Source: Eublepharis macularius
Taxonomy: Eukaryota > Chordata > Lepidosauria > Squamata > Eublepharidae
Length of the DNA stretch: 64,000 nt
NCBI RefSeq assembly: GCF_028583425.1
Contig: NC_072805.1
Span: 20,284,001-20,348,000, forward strand
Direction of reading: 5' to 3'
Every line of letters begins with the position of its first letter. The stretch's first letter is position 1. This document shows, in pieces, positions 1 to 13,104 of the stretch. Below the pieces are notes generated by a model, which had not been told where the DNA came from, ran no database searches, and was given only the letters and a program-made list of their open reading frames with translations. The position numbers and the translations under genes are program-made.

Positions 1-3000
1 GGATGCCTTATATTGTTTAAAAATGTTTTGTCTTCTAAGCAGTTGCAGTAACATAGTGAAAATCCTTGGGCTGTGGTGGCAGCTGTTGCCAAAGCAACTT
101 ATAAAAATCTGCACAGCCAATCGCATTTCTAATGGACAATCAGAAGCCCTGCTAACTCCACCCACTTTATAAAAACACGTGGTAGATGCCAGGAAAGGGG
201 TTGGCAGGTGCTATGGTTTGGCAGGATCCTTAGTTTACTTTCAAAGCCACTTTGGGCATTGCAGAAAGGCATGATATAAATATTTGAAATAAATAAAATT
301 AAGAGGCCCTGAGAAATGTCTGCCAGTGGTTTTCCATTGAAAACCTCTTCCTTCCTTCAACTCAGCCTAAATAATTCAAATGTATGCACAACCTAAACAA
401 GGGATCATACTGGAACTTCTGGGTATGCATGCGCCACAAACCCATGTCCAACTCAGGTTTAGGATGACCTTCCCCTACCCAGAGGTAAAACTTCTCCTCT
501 TTAAGCCTATGAAGCTGTATGCTGGGCTGGGAAGCCTCTGGTAGCGTGGTTGATGTTAAGCTTCAACTTTCCTTCTTGTCCCACCCTTAAGAAATATTAA
601 AAATGGTTACCCAGCTAAGTCTTAGTAGGGGACAGATCAGGGGTTTGTGCTTCCCTTTAGCAGAAACTGGCACACAAGGCTTGGGGAGGTTCAAAATGTA
701 GCTGAAGGTTTATTTACAGAAGGTTAAAACCAAAAGGCAGGTAGGCAGATATTTGAACTGACGTGACAGAAAGGTTTTTATACAGCAACTTCACTGGCGT
801 GAGGCACAAAACACTTGGTTTAACACTAAGTTGCTGGCTTCTTTCAGAGGTTGACACTGCTTCACAAATGTTTCCCTTTCATAGCACAGACACTGCACGA
901 CTTTCCCCCCTCTCTAGACTCCACTGAGACAAACCCTTACTAGATACTGGGCAGGCGTTATAGTTATGAGCTATAACCCTGTTCCTGGCACTGAAGGGGA
1001 GACTCTTTTCTACCCACTTCCTTGGCCCACTATACCTCCCAGATCTCTCAAGTCTAAGCAGGAGTTAGTGCTGGTTTTTCCCACTTTAGTCCGAGGACTA
1101 ACAGTGCTTCACAAACATTATTTCCTCTCACAGAGGATTCTCTGGCTGACCCTCTCTGGTCTAAAGCCAGGCTCCAACTCCCTTTCACCCTCTTGTTTTT
1201 TCTCCCACTCCAACTGCCAGCTTCCCCAACATCCCATCCTCAACTGCCATTTTAGAGGGAGGAAACACGTCAATCATAACTCACTGACTGGAAATCTCAG
1301 CATCTGAAGTTGAGTCCGTCAGAGCATGCCTTTAAATTCATGTAGTACTGAATGAATATTTTTTGAAATCCATTTTCCATTAATTTTGTCAGATTTGGAA
1401 ATGCGAGATTTTGAATGTAGGCTTATATTTTTATTGTGACTTGCTTTGGGGGGTGAAATTCAAATGGTTTAAACTTTTAGCAGGCGTCAGATGGGACACC
1501 TCAAACTGTCAGCTGTCCAGATCTGTCGCTAAACACAACATATCCTCTTTCAGTATCATTGGATACTAAATACCATTACATATCAGATACAGTAAAATAA
1601 TATTATTGCATGCCAAAAATCAAACCCAAAATATGTTGCGGGTGAGTGGGGGGCAACAGAGAGGGACACTTTGGATTCTGTACAGTATTTGTGAGCTTTA
1701 CTGGTTATTAGCCATTTTTGGTAGAAAAGGCTGGGCTACATCTTGGGTCTAATCCTGTGGGGCTCTTTATGTTCTTACTAGTAACAACCCTGTTGTGTGA
1801 AAAAATACAACAGGCTCTAGAAAATTGATTCAGCAAGCCCCCTCCCAGCAGCAAGTGGGTGCGTCACAGTGGCCTGCTCTTCTTTCCCTCAGCATCCTCG
1901 CGCTCTGGCCTGGGAGCTGCTACGAAGCACATGCTTGCCAATGCGAAGGGGCCCGGTGAATCAATGGCCTGAGCACTCCTCCTGGTGGCAAGTGGGCACT
2001 TCACAGTAGCCCCCAGGCCAGAGTGCTAGGGTGCTGAGGGAGGTGTGTGGAGCAGTGCACCTGTACCAGGATAAAAAGTGAGTCTCCAGGATAAAAAGGG
2101 GCGCCTCTTTTGTCTGTGCTTGTAGAATAGTTGTCAAATACTTTCAGAGACATGCTGTCTATGACCACACCTTCGGCATGTGGTGACTAGAGACAGGGCA
2201 TTTTTTGTGGTGGCACCTTTCCTCTGAAACACCCTCTCCTTGAGGTTTGTCTGGCACTACGTTACTTTCTTTTACACATCAGGCCAAAACACATCTTTCC
2301 AGGATTTTAATTAGAGGATGTGTCTTATTGGCTTTTTAAATGGCCTGTTCCTGTTTTAGGGATAGTTTTTATGCCGCTTACGTCCAATTTCTTGTGTTCA
2401 TATTTTTATGTAGTTTTGTAATCCATCTTGGGCAGAACTATGAAGAAACAGCATGAAAATGTCCTGAATGAATGAATGCCTGTCAACTTGTCAACTTTTG
2501 AATATTCAGAATTTCAAACCCAGATATAAAATGTTCAGCGGACAATCAAGAGTTTGAAGCATATTTGATACTGAGATCCATAACAGAGAAATTTGTTGAA
2601 GATCTCTGGAAGGAAATTTGTTTCAGCCCTGAGCCTACCTCTCAGCCAATCTATTACACATATCAATTTTTAATCAATTTTGAAATCATTTTAAATAAGG
2701 TATAAATTATTTATTTAAGTTACTTCACTTATACCTCATTTTACTCCCCAATAGGAACTCAAAGCCCAAATTTCTGCACCCAACACAAGGAGTTGTGTTC
2801 TGACCCCATTATGGAAAAGTATTCACTGTTGGGAAAGCAAACCACAAAAATGTGTAAGGGCTTGCACACTGGGAGACCTGCACTCCGAAAGTCACATGCC
2901 AGTTTAAAAGCAGTGACAGATAGCGATCTTGAGCGACAGAAGTAGGAGCCCAGCCATAAAGCTCAAGTACAACCTAGAAAAGCCATTTGAAATTCAGTAC

Positions 3001-3100
3001 AGCCCAGTTAATGGGGAAATTGGTGTGTTTTTTGCAATGCCTCTGGGGTGTTTGTGAATAGTAGTAGGTTTTAACCTCAGCTGCTTTTTTTCTCTTCAGA
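1..3100. other. Intergenic DNA downstream of NUP93; no gene seen
   Basis: I saw no exon-like conserved reading frame. The open frame at 966-1307 has no recognisable domain. Positions 1846-2044 hold a repeated unit: the CAGCAGCAAGTGGGTG-like start near 1850 recurs near 1985, and GGCCAGAG segments at about 1912 and 2011 face each other as an inverted repeat. An old LINE tail follows. Confidence 0.5.
2150..2470 (+). mobile_element. L2/CR1-type LINE ORF2 C-terminal remnant and 3' tail
   Basis: The translation around 2185-2310 gives a decayed version of the typical end of CR1/L2-clade ORF2 (GIFCGGTFPLKHPLLEVCLA-like, then a hydrophobic KHIFPGF tail). It is followed by an AT-rich tail with short TGAA repeats at 2464-2477. 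No intact coding sequence. Confidence 0.45.
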
Positions 3101-3534
3101 CTTTGATCCATTACAACTTCTGTTTTAAGATGTTCATGGGGGGCTCTAACAGCTCTATTTGCCAGAATTTAACTTCACACAACCTTAATAGGGTAACTAC
3201 TGAAATCCTTTCTTGGTTTTTCTGCCTTCTGTATTTTAAAATCAGTTTAGTTCCTCATCCAAGACACCCATTCATCCCCTGCTCTTCTCTTTTCTTGCCT
3301 GCCTTGAAAGCCCTTAATCTCTTCCTGTTTTGATGTGCTCAAGTTTATCTGCTGTGGTGTCCCCCCCCCCCCACAAACACTGTTTCTTTCCCTCCATGCT
3401 GCACCCCAGAGTCCTGGCACAGCCTTTCTTTAATGAGAAAAGAACCAAAGGGATCTATAAGCGGATATATGGCATATAACCAGCATTTGGCCTGTAAAAC
3501 TGAAATTGTTGATCAAAGGCCAGATTATTTTATT

Positions 3535-3790
3535 TATTTATGTCATTTATAGTCCGCCTTTCTCACTGAGACACAAGGCGGATTACACAGTGTGAGATTA
3601 GTAGAGTCAATATCAAGGATATTTCCATAAACAATGCCATAGGGTAAATAAATACGAGTTAACAAAGGTATAGAGTTAGCAAGAATCCAATACAGAGTTG
3701 AAGAAATGCTAAAACAGAACGTAAGCAGTTCTGGGACTGACATTAAACAACATGAAGCACAGGTAGCACATGGGGGCACCTATTTTGAAG
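3535..3790 (-). repeat. LINE 3'-end repeat, antisense (CR1/L2 type)
   Basis: It begins TTATTTATTTA and carries the GTCCGCCTTTCTCACTGAGA motif. It shares this body, through the AACAATGCCATAGGG-like part, with 23070-23320, and the motif recurs at many other places in the window. It is non-coding. Confidence 0.55.
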
Positions 3791-4735
3791 TAAATGGGTT
3801 GTACGTAAGGTAACAGTGGTGAAGTCTACGTATGGTCCCTAACTCATTTGAGAATCATCTGAGACCCCCCCTCCCTACAATACAACCCACCTATCTGAGT
3901 AAAAAGCCTTTTTGAATAATTAAGTTTTGTATCATTGCCAGAAACAATTTTTTAAATTATCATTGACAAATTAATTTTTAAAAATTTGCACAGGGGCTAT
4001 TTTTCTAATTGGCACTATTTTCTCCCACACTGCAGGCATTGTGTGGGGTACTGGCCCATTTCCGAAGTGTGCTTGGGAGCAGGAGTGATTGCGCCTCCCT
4101 AGAGGCAAGGGTATATTTAGGAGCAGCTGGCAGTTTTTCCCTTCAAATAGCAGGGCCTGGTTGAAATTGGCCCACCCCTCGCTTTATGTAGCTGTCATGT
4201 TCCCTCCTCAGCTTATATGCTCACAGCTGCATGTGAAAATGTCGGCACAGACCAAACAAAGTAAATGCATGGCAACAACATTATTTTAAGCCCCCGTGAT
4301 TGTGGGAAGAGTTGTGCTTATATTTTGGGACTGTCTGTTTCACATTCTAGGTTCCCTTATAATCCTTGTGAACACACAAATGGTGAGTGAGATTCTGGGG
4401 CTGTTTACATGTAAATAAAATCTGCCTATGTGAACCAAGGTCAGCTTTAGAGGATGGACACAGTCAAAAGTTGGACAGTTGAAGCTCAGAGATAGGATGG
4501 ACACAGTCAATGTGTCAGGAGAGAGAATTCCAGAGTCACCAGAAAAGACAGTACCAAGAGACCAAGGTTGAAAAGGTTGGCCACCATATATCAGAAAGTT
4601 ACTATCTCAACCAGCGATCTTGTGATCATTGATTTTTAAATACATTATTAACAAACTTACCTTGCTTATGATACCCAGTTGAGTTGAGCTGAGCATTCCA
4701 CATGCTTAACATGGAAGGTTTATTTACCATTCAAA

Positions 4736-5280
4736 ATGTATTTTGAAAATATTTGCATCGGCTCATCCAATAACATTTATTTATATGTGGACAATTGGCC
4801 AGTTGGTACAAGAGGCATATGCTTAGACCTTACTGGACTACCGCGGTTAACAGAAATCATAGTTCTCATTTCCAGAGAACTGAGTGTTGGAAATGCCAAT
4901 GCATTGGATGCAACATTTTATCACATGTGGTGGACATGCAAGAAGGCACCGAGATATTGGATAAAAATACATGAAGAGATGCAGAAGATTTTCAAGCTAA
5001 GATTTGAGTTGAATCCAAAAAATATGCTATTAAATATTCTACCAAGTAATATTACAAAAGAACATGGAGAACTTTTCAAGTATATGATGACAGCTGTGAG
5101 AATACTATATGCCGCAAAATGGAAGACAGAATCTTGCCCTAATATGTCTGAGTGGATAGATAAGTGTATGAATATGCATCGATGGCTAAATTAACTTCTT
5201 ATGTGCATAATAGACCAATATTGGAATTCCAAAAAAAGTGGAAAGATTTCTTTGATTACCTAGCTCAAAGCTAAGAAAAA
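4736..5280 (+). pseudogene. L1 ORF2 C-terminal remnant (frameshifted)
   Basis: The 152-residue open frame 4736-5194 contains TFYHMWWTCKKAPRYWIKIH, then EEMQKIFKL and AAKWKTESCP. This is the characteristic C-terminal end of LINE-1 ORF2 (the HMWW..C segment) of squamate L1s. After a frameshift near 5178 the conserved end continues in another frame as MAKLTSYVHNRPILEFQKKW then KDFFDYLAQS up to a stop at 5272-5274. The N-terminal endonuclease and RT domains are missing, so this is a 5'-truncated dead copy. About 200 bp of likely L1 3' UTR follows. Confidence 0.8.
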
Positions 5281-5486
5281 TTAAAAGTAGTTAATATGGA
5301 AATAGAGTAATCATAACACAGAGACCTTAAAAATGTTGAGTATAAAATGTGGAACAGATGACTAATTAAAAACTATTGATATTAAATTTTAGGTATAAGC
5401 AATTAGAAAGAGGAGAAGAGATACCCTCAAGAGACTATGCTACATGCTGGAGCTATTCTATAAAGAACCATCCCCTTTCAGTGAGT

Positions 5487-5750
5487 TGTTTAATAATAAT
5501 AATAATAATACGTTCGATTTATATACCGTCCTTCAGGACAATTTAATGCCCACTCAGAGCGGTTTACAAAGTATGTCATTATTATCCCCACAACAATAAC
5601 CCTGTGAGGTGGGTGGGGCTGAGAGAGCTCTGAGAGAGCTGTGACTGATCCCAGGTCACCCAATTGGCTTCAAGCGGAGGAGTGGGGAATCAAATCCGGT
5701 TCTCCAGATTGGAGTTCCATGCTCTTAATCGCTACACCAAACTGGTTTCT
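5487..5750 (-). repeat. MIR/CORE-SINE-like tRNA-derived SINE (antisense), with (TAA)n tail
   Basis: On the minus strand the right end reads as a tRNA-like head (GTGTAGCGATTAAGAGC A-box-like, then a GGATTTGATTCCCCA B-box-like). On the plus strand the CORE/MIR signature CCTGTGAGGTGGGTGG and CCAGGTCACCCAATTGG follow. A TAATAATAATAA tail is at 5489-5509. A close relative is at 35049-35297. Confidence 0.65.
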
Positions 5751-6414
5751 TTCCCTATCTCCGTCAAGAAAGATAAAGTGTGTGAGCTTAGGGCGGGGGA
5801 ACTGGCATGAAGGGGAGTGGGCCCGTTTGTTTGTGTTCATGCATAAAAGCACACTCTGTAAGCATCTTACATGATTTCAAAATTTTGGCTGGATGTTTTT
5901 TGAGTGTTTGATATTGTGCATGCAAAAAAAATGCCAGAAAATTTCTGCTGAAAATGGCATAGTTCACCCTTCCCTTATTCAACTTGTTTTTAGCAAAGGC
6001 TCTTCTTCAGGGAAACATTCATTCACAACTGACTCCAGATCTAGGCATATAATCCTAGTTAGAGAATTCTGCAGGCAACCGTTTAGCTAAACACCCTTCC
6101 ACAGCACATGCTGCCAAGTTAAAGGTACTTTCAGCAACAGCAGAGGCAGACAGAGAATGGGAATATCAGAGATCGTTTTCTAACGATCATTTTCTGTGTG
6201 TCTTGATGTGAACTGGACATTGTATTGAAATATTCCCAAGACGTATTTTGCATTCTAATGCAAATCTCGGGGAGCAAAAAGACCACACGGCCTAGATCCT
6301 CAATAGAATTCTGATCGCAAGTACAGACGCGTTCTTTATATGGGGTTGCATTATAGCGGCCTCTTACTATCGCCAATTATAAAGTATCCAACCATGCTTT
6401 GGTAAATGCTTTTC

Positions 6415-6822
6415 TGTTTAGGATTAAGTAAGTCGATAAAATATGATGGAAGAATTAAAGGAGAAGGTGCAAGTTGCTTGTAAAGGGGAGCTTGCTGACA
6501 AAATTAAATGGATGATGCAAACAGCAAAATGTGTTGCAAGGGTGATAAAGGCCTTACCACAGCCATCTACTGTTACTGTAGCTGATGGATAAATCTGTGT
6601 GTTTTGTTTGTCGACTATCTGACTGAATTGCTTGAATTGATGTAGGTTTTAACTCAAATTTTTGTGAGATTTTAACAACTGTTTATAAAATTGTAATGTA
6701 TATTAGAGTTTTTACTGTTATTGTGATTGCTGTATTATAACTCTGATGTTGCTGGTATTTTGGTGTTAATTGCTAAGGCTGTGAACCAGTGCAATAAAGC
6801 TGATGATGATGATGATGATGTG
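6415..6822 (+). repeat. Retroelement 3'-end with (GAT)n tail, family not identified
   Basis: An AT-rich 400-bp block ends in CAGTGCAATAAAGCTGATGA and a short GAT microsatellite at 6800-6820, the form expected of a non-LTR element 3' tail. The start (GAAGAATTAAAGGAGAAGGT) reads as a short degraded frame without recognisable domains. Confidence 0.3.
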
Positions 6823-6839
6823 AACTAGACCACGGCCCT

Positions 6840-8490
6840 TACATTCACAGCAGAAATACTGGATGTCCCATCCTGTTAACTGCATTGACGTACACTGTGT
6901 AATTCACCTTGAGTCTCGGTGAGAAAGGCAGACTATAAATAACGTAATTTTTGTTTTTTAAAAAATGTAGAAACACACATCCCAAGTAATCTCTGTTTTA
7001 TTGTCAGAACTGAAATCCCAACTGTCTTAAGGAACAGAGCCAACAGCAAAAGAGAAAAAAAGAACACAATAAAACAAATTTCGTGGAAATGATGAATCTG
7101 CAGCCTCTCCAGTGCTGGTTGTGGAGCGCAGGTGAGTGGTATGATGCAACCCTGGTGTAGTGAAATAGCCGGATAGTAAGAAGCGCTTTTTGTCGGCCTG
7201 ATTCACAACACCAGCTGCAGCAACAATACCGTGACTTCAGCCGGGGGGCTGCAGGGCCACTTTCCGCTTCGGAGCTCAGCTTCTCAGATGTGTGGTTTCC
7301 AAAGCGTGCCTATTACAGAGCTGCATTTTTTCCTATGGAAAGACTCCTCCAGGATGATTTCAACAGCCTAAAGACTGGGTCGCCCAGTGCTGCATCTCAG
7401 GCCAACGCTGGTAATCCTCAAGAATCAACAGGCAAAGTCTGCATATAATTGACATACAGAAGCAGTCTCTGATAGAACAACATTATATTTAGTGCTATCC
7501 GCATGAAATAATGTTTAGACTGTTGATCAACTGCCTTTGAACCCACAGCTGTAAATAAAATTGCACATTATCAAAACTGCAACATAGGAATTTTTTTGAA
7601 ATAGTAAAGGGGAGGGGGGCAATGTACTCTTAAGTTACAAATCTAGCAATAAAAACGGAGCTTACTTATATATCAACATGCAGCTGGATCCAGTGATGCT
7701 AATTCAGAAGACGTGAAGGGTGAAATGGACATTTCCAAAGAAAGGCTCAAGCCACTTGCACGTTCTACTGGTTTCTACAGGAGACACACTTTGAACTTCC
7801 CCCCATCAAAATCAATGGGACTTAAAAGATTGTATCTGAATTCTGAAGTATGCCTAGGATTGCAGCGTAAAGCTTGTAGTAATAAAAGCAGCTACAACAT
7901 GCCCAAACAACATCTGGCACATAGTACAGTCTCTTGAGGGTATCTGGTTCCTCTCTTCCCTCAACTGTTCAAGCAGGCAGGTGGCCTGAAAGCAGAAAGA
8001 AGGAGCTTTACTACTATTTTGTTTGTGTATATTCTTTTTCTTCCCCATTCCTTGCACACTGCTAAGCAGTATGGTGGGAAAAGGGAGAGAAAAAATTGGC
8101 TGGCAGGCCATTTGGGGAGATTTGGCCCAGTAGCTCACCTCACTGACACAAATTCTCAAGCTACCAAGAATTGCAAGTGTATGTTCGCTTAAGAACCAGG
8201 TATGTGCAAGTACTGGTGTTTATTAGCTTCTTAAGAGTGTTATCAAATGGTAACTTGGTGTAAGACATGGCAAAAAATCCCTGTCTTCTGTTGCTGTCCA
8301 ACAAGTGCGTGAAGATGGTATGCCTCAAGAGAATTTGAAAGCCATGTGGTAAGCCAGCCACAAACATCAAGTATCTGCCAAATAAGGCATGAGCTATGAC
8401 GGCAGGAAGGGCCGACTCCCACCCCTGGATCTTCCAGGCCTCTTTTACCTCTAGATGTTATATCTTTGGCAGGTATTTACTTATTTCGTT
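6840..8490. other. No gene seen; scattered LINE tails
   Basis: A CR1/L2-type tail (CTTGAGTCTCGGTGAGAAAG) lies at 6903-6955. The short frames at 7713-7937 and 7854-8159 show no domain and no splice context. The rest is unremarkable. Confidence 0.4.
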
Positions 8491-8500
8491 ATCTCATTTC

Positions 8501-8718
8501 CAGGGCTTTTTTTCTGGGAAAAGAGGTGGCGGAACTCAGTGGGTTGCCCTCGGAGAAAATGGTCACATGGCTGGTGGCCCTGCCCCCTGACTTCCAGACA
8601 GAGGGGAGTTGAGATTGCCCTCCGCGCCGCTGAGGGGGGCGGGGCCACCAGCCATGTGACCATTTTCAAGAGGTTCTGGAACTCCGTTCCCCCGCGTTCC
8701 CCCTGAAAAAAAGCCCTG
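8501..8718. mobile_element. hAT-type MITE (family A, copy 1)
   Basis: A 218-bp palindromic element with terminal inverted repeats CAGGGCTTTTTTTC and its reverse complement at the right end. It is flanked by a perfect 8-bp target duplication CTCATTTC (8493-8500 and 8719-8726), diagnostic of hAT transposition. The arms carry complementary CCACCAGCCATGTGACCATT segments. The centre is GC-rich and encodes nothing. A second copy is at 49690-49927. Confidence 0.85.
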
Positions 8719-8799
8719 CTCATTTCTATGTTGCCTTTCTCCCTAATGGGGACGCAAAATTCCTGCAATTCTTACCCTATTGTGTTACATATTCAATGT

Positions 8800-9420
8800 C
8801 CCTGCAGTTGATCGTATTAGCTTATACTATGTAATCCAATTTGAGTCTCAGTAAGAAATGCAGATTACAAATAACGTAAGTAAAATAAAAACTATGCACA
8901 TTTTAAAACAAAACACTATGTGCATAATTTTGAAAAATGTGCCTCCTGGGCTGATACAATGCAGGACTTCCTTTCTGAGTGCACATGCATAGGACCAGGA
9001 TGCTAATTTTAAGGCAGACTAATTTTTAACAGAGGTGGTAATAAAAGATTATATATGGATTCATAAAGAAAATGCTAACATGAACACATTCATTTAAACA
9101 TTCCTCTAAAGTTTAAAACTCTAAACATGTTCTACTACATTTCATTCCTCCCCAGTGCGCTCCTGGGAGGTTTTTTGGGAAGAAGTATCAGGGCATCTCC
9201 CGCTCTTCTGTCTCCTGCAGCCGCACAATAAATAGGAGCATTGCTGCAGATGCCAGCTCTGATTGGGGGCGGGGAGTCTCTGGCCAGCCAATTGGTGTAT
9301 TCCTAACACTATACGCTGGGGGTCCAGCCAGCCATTTTATTTATTTACTTACTTTATTCATATCCCCCTCCCCCACTGAGAATCAAGGCAGATTTTATGG
9401 GGTATATGGAAGGAAGGTGG
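8800..9420. other. No gene seen; LINE tail fragments
   Basis: A plus-strand CR1/L2-type tail is at 8805-8895 (TTGAGTCTCAGTAAGAAATG). An antisense tail starts with TTATTTATTTACTTAC at about 9338. The sequence between has no recognised content. Confidence 0.4.
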
Positions 9421-9770
9421 TTTGCAACTGTTCCTTGGCAGCCACAAAGCACATCTTGAGGCCTGGAAGAAATACAGAATCTTAGAAACAGAAACATGGC
9501 ATGGGACAGAAGTATAATACACAAACTGGGCATGGCCACACACCTGCCCAAGCAAAAGATTGTTTTGTCTGCTTCCACCTTGATCCATTTCAACAAGCCA
9601 GTTTACAGAAAACCTCACCATTGGTCCCAAGCCCAACTCTTGCAGAAGCACTTCCTTTTGCTCACTCATCTGCGAGGGTCAGGTTGCAGTCAGGAGGGCA
9701 AACAGACTGGACGGTGATTGTCCCATCAAAGTTAAAAGGCATGTTCTAGGATAGGGCGATGCCTAAGGTT

Positions 9771-9984
9771 GCCAGGTCCAGGTTGGGAAATTCCTGGAGA
9801 TTTTGGAAGTGGGGCTTGGAGTGGGTGGGGTTTGGGAGGGAAGGGGCCTCAGTGGGATATAAGGCCATAGAGTTCACCCTTCAGAGCAGCCATTTGCCCC
9901 AGGGGAAGTGGTCTCTGTTGGCTGGAGATAAGTTGTGATTCCAGGAGATTTCCCGCTACCCCCTGGAGGCTGGCAACCCTAGAT
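9771..9984. mobile_element. Palindromic MITE with GGTTGCCAG-type ends
   Basis: The left end AGGTTGCCAGGTCCAGG faces the right end CTGGAGGCTGGCAACCCT. Internal arms are partly complementary (the GGGCTTGGAGTGGGTGGGG part and the GGAGATTTCCCG part). TA borders both ends, which would fit a TA-targeting DNA transposon, but a 2-bp duplication is weak evidence. End fragments of the same family appear near 16940, 44808, 60908 and 63010. Confidence 0.5.
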
Positions 9985-10074
9985 ATGCCACAGGAGCTTC
10001 TCTGTAGCCACCTCATAATCCCCCTCCTCATCGACACCTCTTTGGACCTCAGGACAGTATCCATAGTTCTTCCT

Positions 10075-10195
10075 CATTTTGGCTTCACAGTAGCCCTGTG
10101 AGGTAGGTTGCAATTGTCCCAAAATCATCCAGTGAGCTTTACGGCTGAGCTAGGGTTCGAACCCAAGTCTACCCCATCCTACTTTGACACATTTT
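10075..10195 (-). repeat. MIR/CORE-SINE-like fragment (antisense)
   Basis: It carries CCTGTGAGGTAGGTTGC, then an ATCATCCAGTGAGCTT segment and a B-box-like GGGTTCGAACCC, in the order seen in MIR-type SINEs read from the CORE side. Confidence 0.5.
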
Positions 10196-10199
10196 AAAA

Positions 10200-13100
10200 C
10201 CATCCATTTGCATCTTGAACACAAGGAACACGCCTTTGTCCTGAGGAGCTTACAATCTAAAATGTGACATAGGGAATGGAACAGAGGGAAAGGAAGGCAA
10301 AGGGGAAAATGTACATCCAAGTTTAGCTATACATACACCTAGATTTGGTGTGAGGTGAATATTAGTTACTTTCTTAAAATATTTCAGTTCCATGCTTCCT
10401 TCTTACAAGGAGTACACTGTGTGTGTGTTTGCGTGTGTGAGTGAGAGACCGACCCTACTAGGCCCCAGACCCTACTTGGAAGTAGTTCTCCTCAGACCAA
10501 ACCTATCCAAAATGGTGCCCCTAGTAGGCTATTGAGAGTCACATGCAAATCAAAAGCTTGACAAAGGACATTTCAGTTCCCCTCTGTCCCAGTTGAATAT
10601 TTTGCCAGAACCTCTCCTCTCCCCTTTTCAATGCATACTCAGGAAATTCCCAACGTATGCAGAAAATAACAGATATTTTAAAAAGTTCCCCCTCCCTCCC
10701 AAACCTGTCAAAGCAAGCTCACTGCATTCAAAATGTTTAGAGCAGTTGCTAATGAGTTGGGGAGGGAAACAAAGGGAAGGGTGTGAGGGGAGAATTAGTC
10801 AGTTCAAGATCAGAAGACTTTCCCGCCTGAGGAAATTTGGGATTGGACAGGAGGGAATTTGACAATTAATTGTGTGCCCCCCACCTCCACTTTCCATGGG
10901 ACTGCAGTTTGTATTTCTTCTAGTAAAAACTTAATTAGATTAAATTAGACCCCTCTTCAAGAGCATCAATGACTTGCGAAGGCAATAATTCACCAGAATG
11001 TGCCGGGGGAGAATTCTCATAGAGCCTCTAATGTTATTCACACCTGGGGAAAAGGATGATTAAAGGACACACTTACACAAGAGTAAATCACTGGGTGAAG
11101 CCGATGTTGCTGGACCTCCCATCTTTGCTGAATTCAGAGATGATGATGACAAAACAGTTTTTTAAATATGAAATTTACAATATTGTGGTGTCTACTGAAG
11201 AGTTCCATTGGAGATTGCTGCCTGGAAATAAATGGGCAGGAAATCCAAAGACACTGAAAACTGGGAGCCTTTTGAGAACAAAAAGAACCTTAATTCTCCA
11301 CAGCTTTTTAATACATTCATTGCTTTTTTGTCTTTAAAAAAAAGGCCCTATTACTTGTGGTTGTGCCAATTTCCACCAATTCCCACCCAACAGGTGCCGG
11401 TACTCAGTACTGGTGGAGTATCATCACACAAAAAAGCTCTGAGTCCATCTTTTCCCCTTCTATCACATAACGTTTATGGGTTTAGGATTTCAGGCTTCAA
11501 AATGCGGTATAATGTTCTTGATACTGCCTACAAGTTCCTTAAATTGTTTCATATTAAGAATGCTGTTCTATCCCTTTTGCATATAATCTGGAAATATTAG
11601 TAAAATAGAGATTGGATTTCTTTCAGTTTACTATTGATTATTTTTTGTATATTGACACATTTATGTGTTTCACCTATGCTTTTAATTGTATATGTTTATT
11701 TTTTTGTGAGCCACGTTGGCATTGTGGAAAGGAGGCATATAAATATTTTAATTAAAAAATAAACAATACTATATGAATGACACTTTCCTCACATTTCTTG
11801 CATTCCACAAAATGTGTAAAACAGAATTGTTCTGGAGACCATTTCAATAAAATATGGCTGTAGTATGATGGAATGCAGAGAACATCTATACAGTTAATAG
11901 GATTTTAGTCTATTCCACTCTTTATTGTATGCATTATTTCACTCCTACTGTTTTCTATGTTTGTAATTCTACTTTTTGCATTGTTTATGATGTCTGATTT
12001 TTTTTGTCATTGTTTCTGATTTTTGTAATCCTAGCCCCATTGCACTGTTTGTTGGATATCTCAGGCCATTGATTGCATTCTCTTAAACTGTGTAATTTGC
12101 CTCAAGACTCAGTGATAGTCTCTACCCCACCCCCTCTTGATCTCCAATATCTTCTGCCTTTGGACCTATCAAAGTGGGCTTCATGCCACAGAACATTATT
12201 TTTAATCTTTAAGGTTCCAAACCACTCTTTAATGTTCCAAAAGATGCTGTTACTAGCAGGGTTGACACAAGATGTACCCCTCCGCCACCCCCATTACCTA
12301 ATTACCATATTCTGGATTGCAGAATTTAGTGTTTCTAACTACAAGTATCATAACGTCTCCAAATGCAAAACTTTGTGGTATAAAAATCAGGGCTCCTGCC
12401 GAAAAAGGTAGCCCCACATCAAAGTCTTCCTCTGCCATAATGCATAGTGCAACGTTACTCATGAATTTTTCTACCCTTAAGCATTTTTTCTACCCTTAAG
12501 CCCTTAAAGCTTACATCAGCGGCTGTCACTGGAAATGAAATGTTTGGCCTGATGTAAATTGTTCTATATATTATGAAATGGAAAATGTGACACACCGCTG
12601 CTATTTTAAGTGGCAGCCCATGCTTCTTATAACATGCTGTTACCACTCCCCTCCAAGTTAGCACTCCATGTTCCCAACCAGACAAGACCCAAAACCTTCG
12701 CTAAGAACCGTCAGGAAAAAGACTGGATCTCACATTGAAACATTCTTGCTCCCCTTCACAGAGTCTGACTTCATTGTTTGAAAAAAAAAGACACCTTCCA
12801 GAGAGCATAAAAAGTTGAACAGAATGGAAAGGTGTAAAACAGCAAAAAAATATGTTTCCTTATTCTGTCTGGGGAAAGGCTGATTATACTACAGGAAATC
12901 AGATTATAGAACTGGCTTAATAAGTGGCTTAATAAAATGTTTAGCAAAAAAATTAAATAAAGATACAGTACCTGTCTCCAAAGCTCCAGGTTGCCAGTTA
13001 ATGGTGTCCCACTCCCCAAAAGTGAAATAAATTTTTTGGAGGAAAGGGAAATTAATGGGTAAGAAAACATAAAAATTGTTGAACATAAAATAAAATGTCA
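10200..13100. other. No gene seen downstream of NUP93 poly(A) site; LINE tails
   Basis: LINE-type 3' tails lie at 11635-11765 (GTGAGCCACGTTGGCATTGT) and 12040-12115. Open frames here (11232-11600, 12073-12411) have no domain and are AT-rich chance frames. A short TG run is at 10420-10440. Confidence 0.4.
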
Positions 13101-13104
13101 AAAC

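Noticed and set aside
10593-12411. Several 60-120 codon frames downstream of NUP93
   Set aside because: No domains, AT-rich, no conserved neighbours; consistent with chance frames in decayed LINE sequence.
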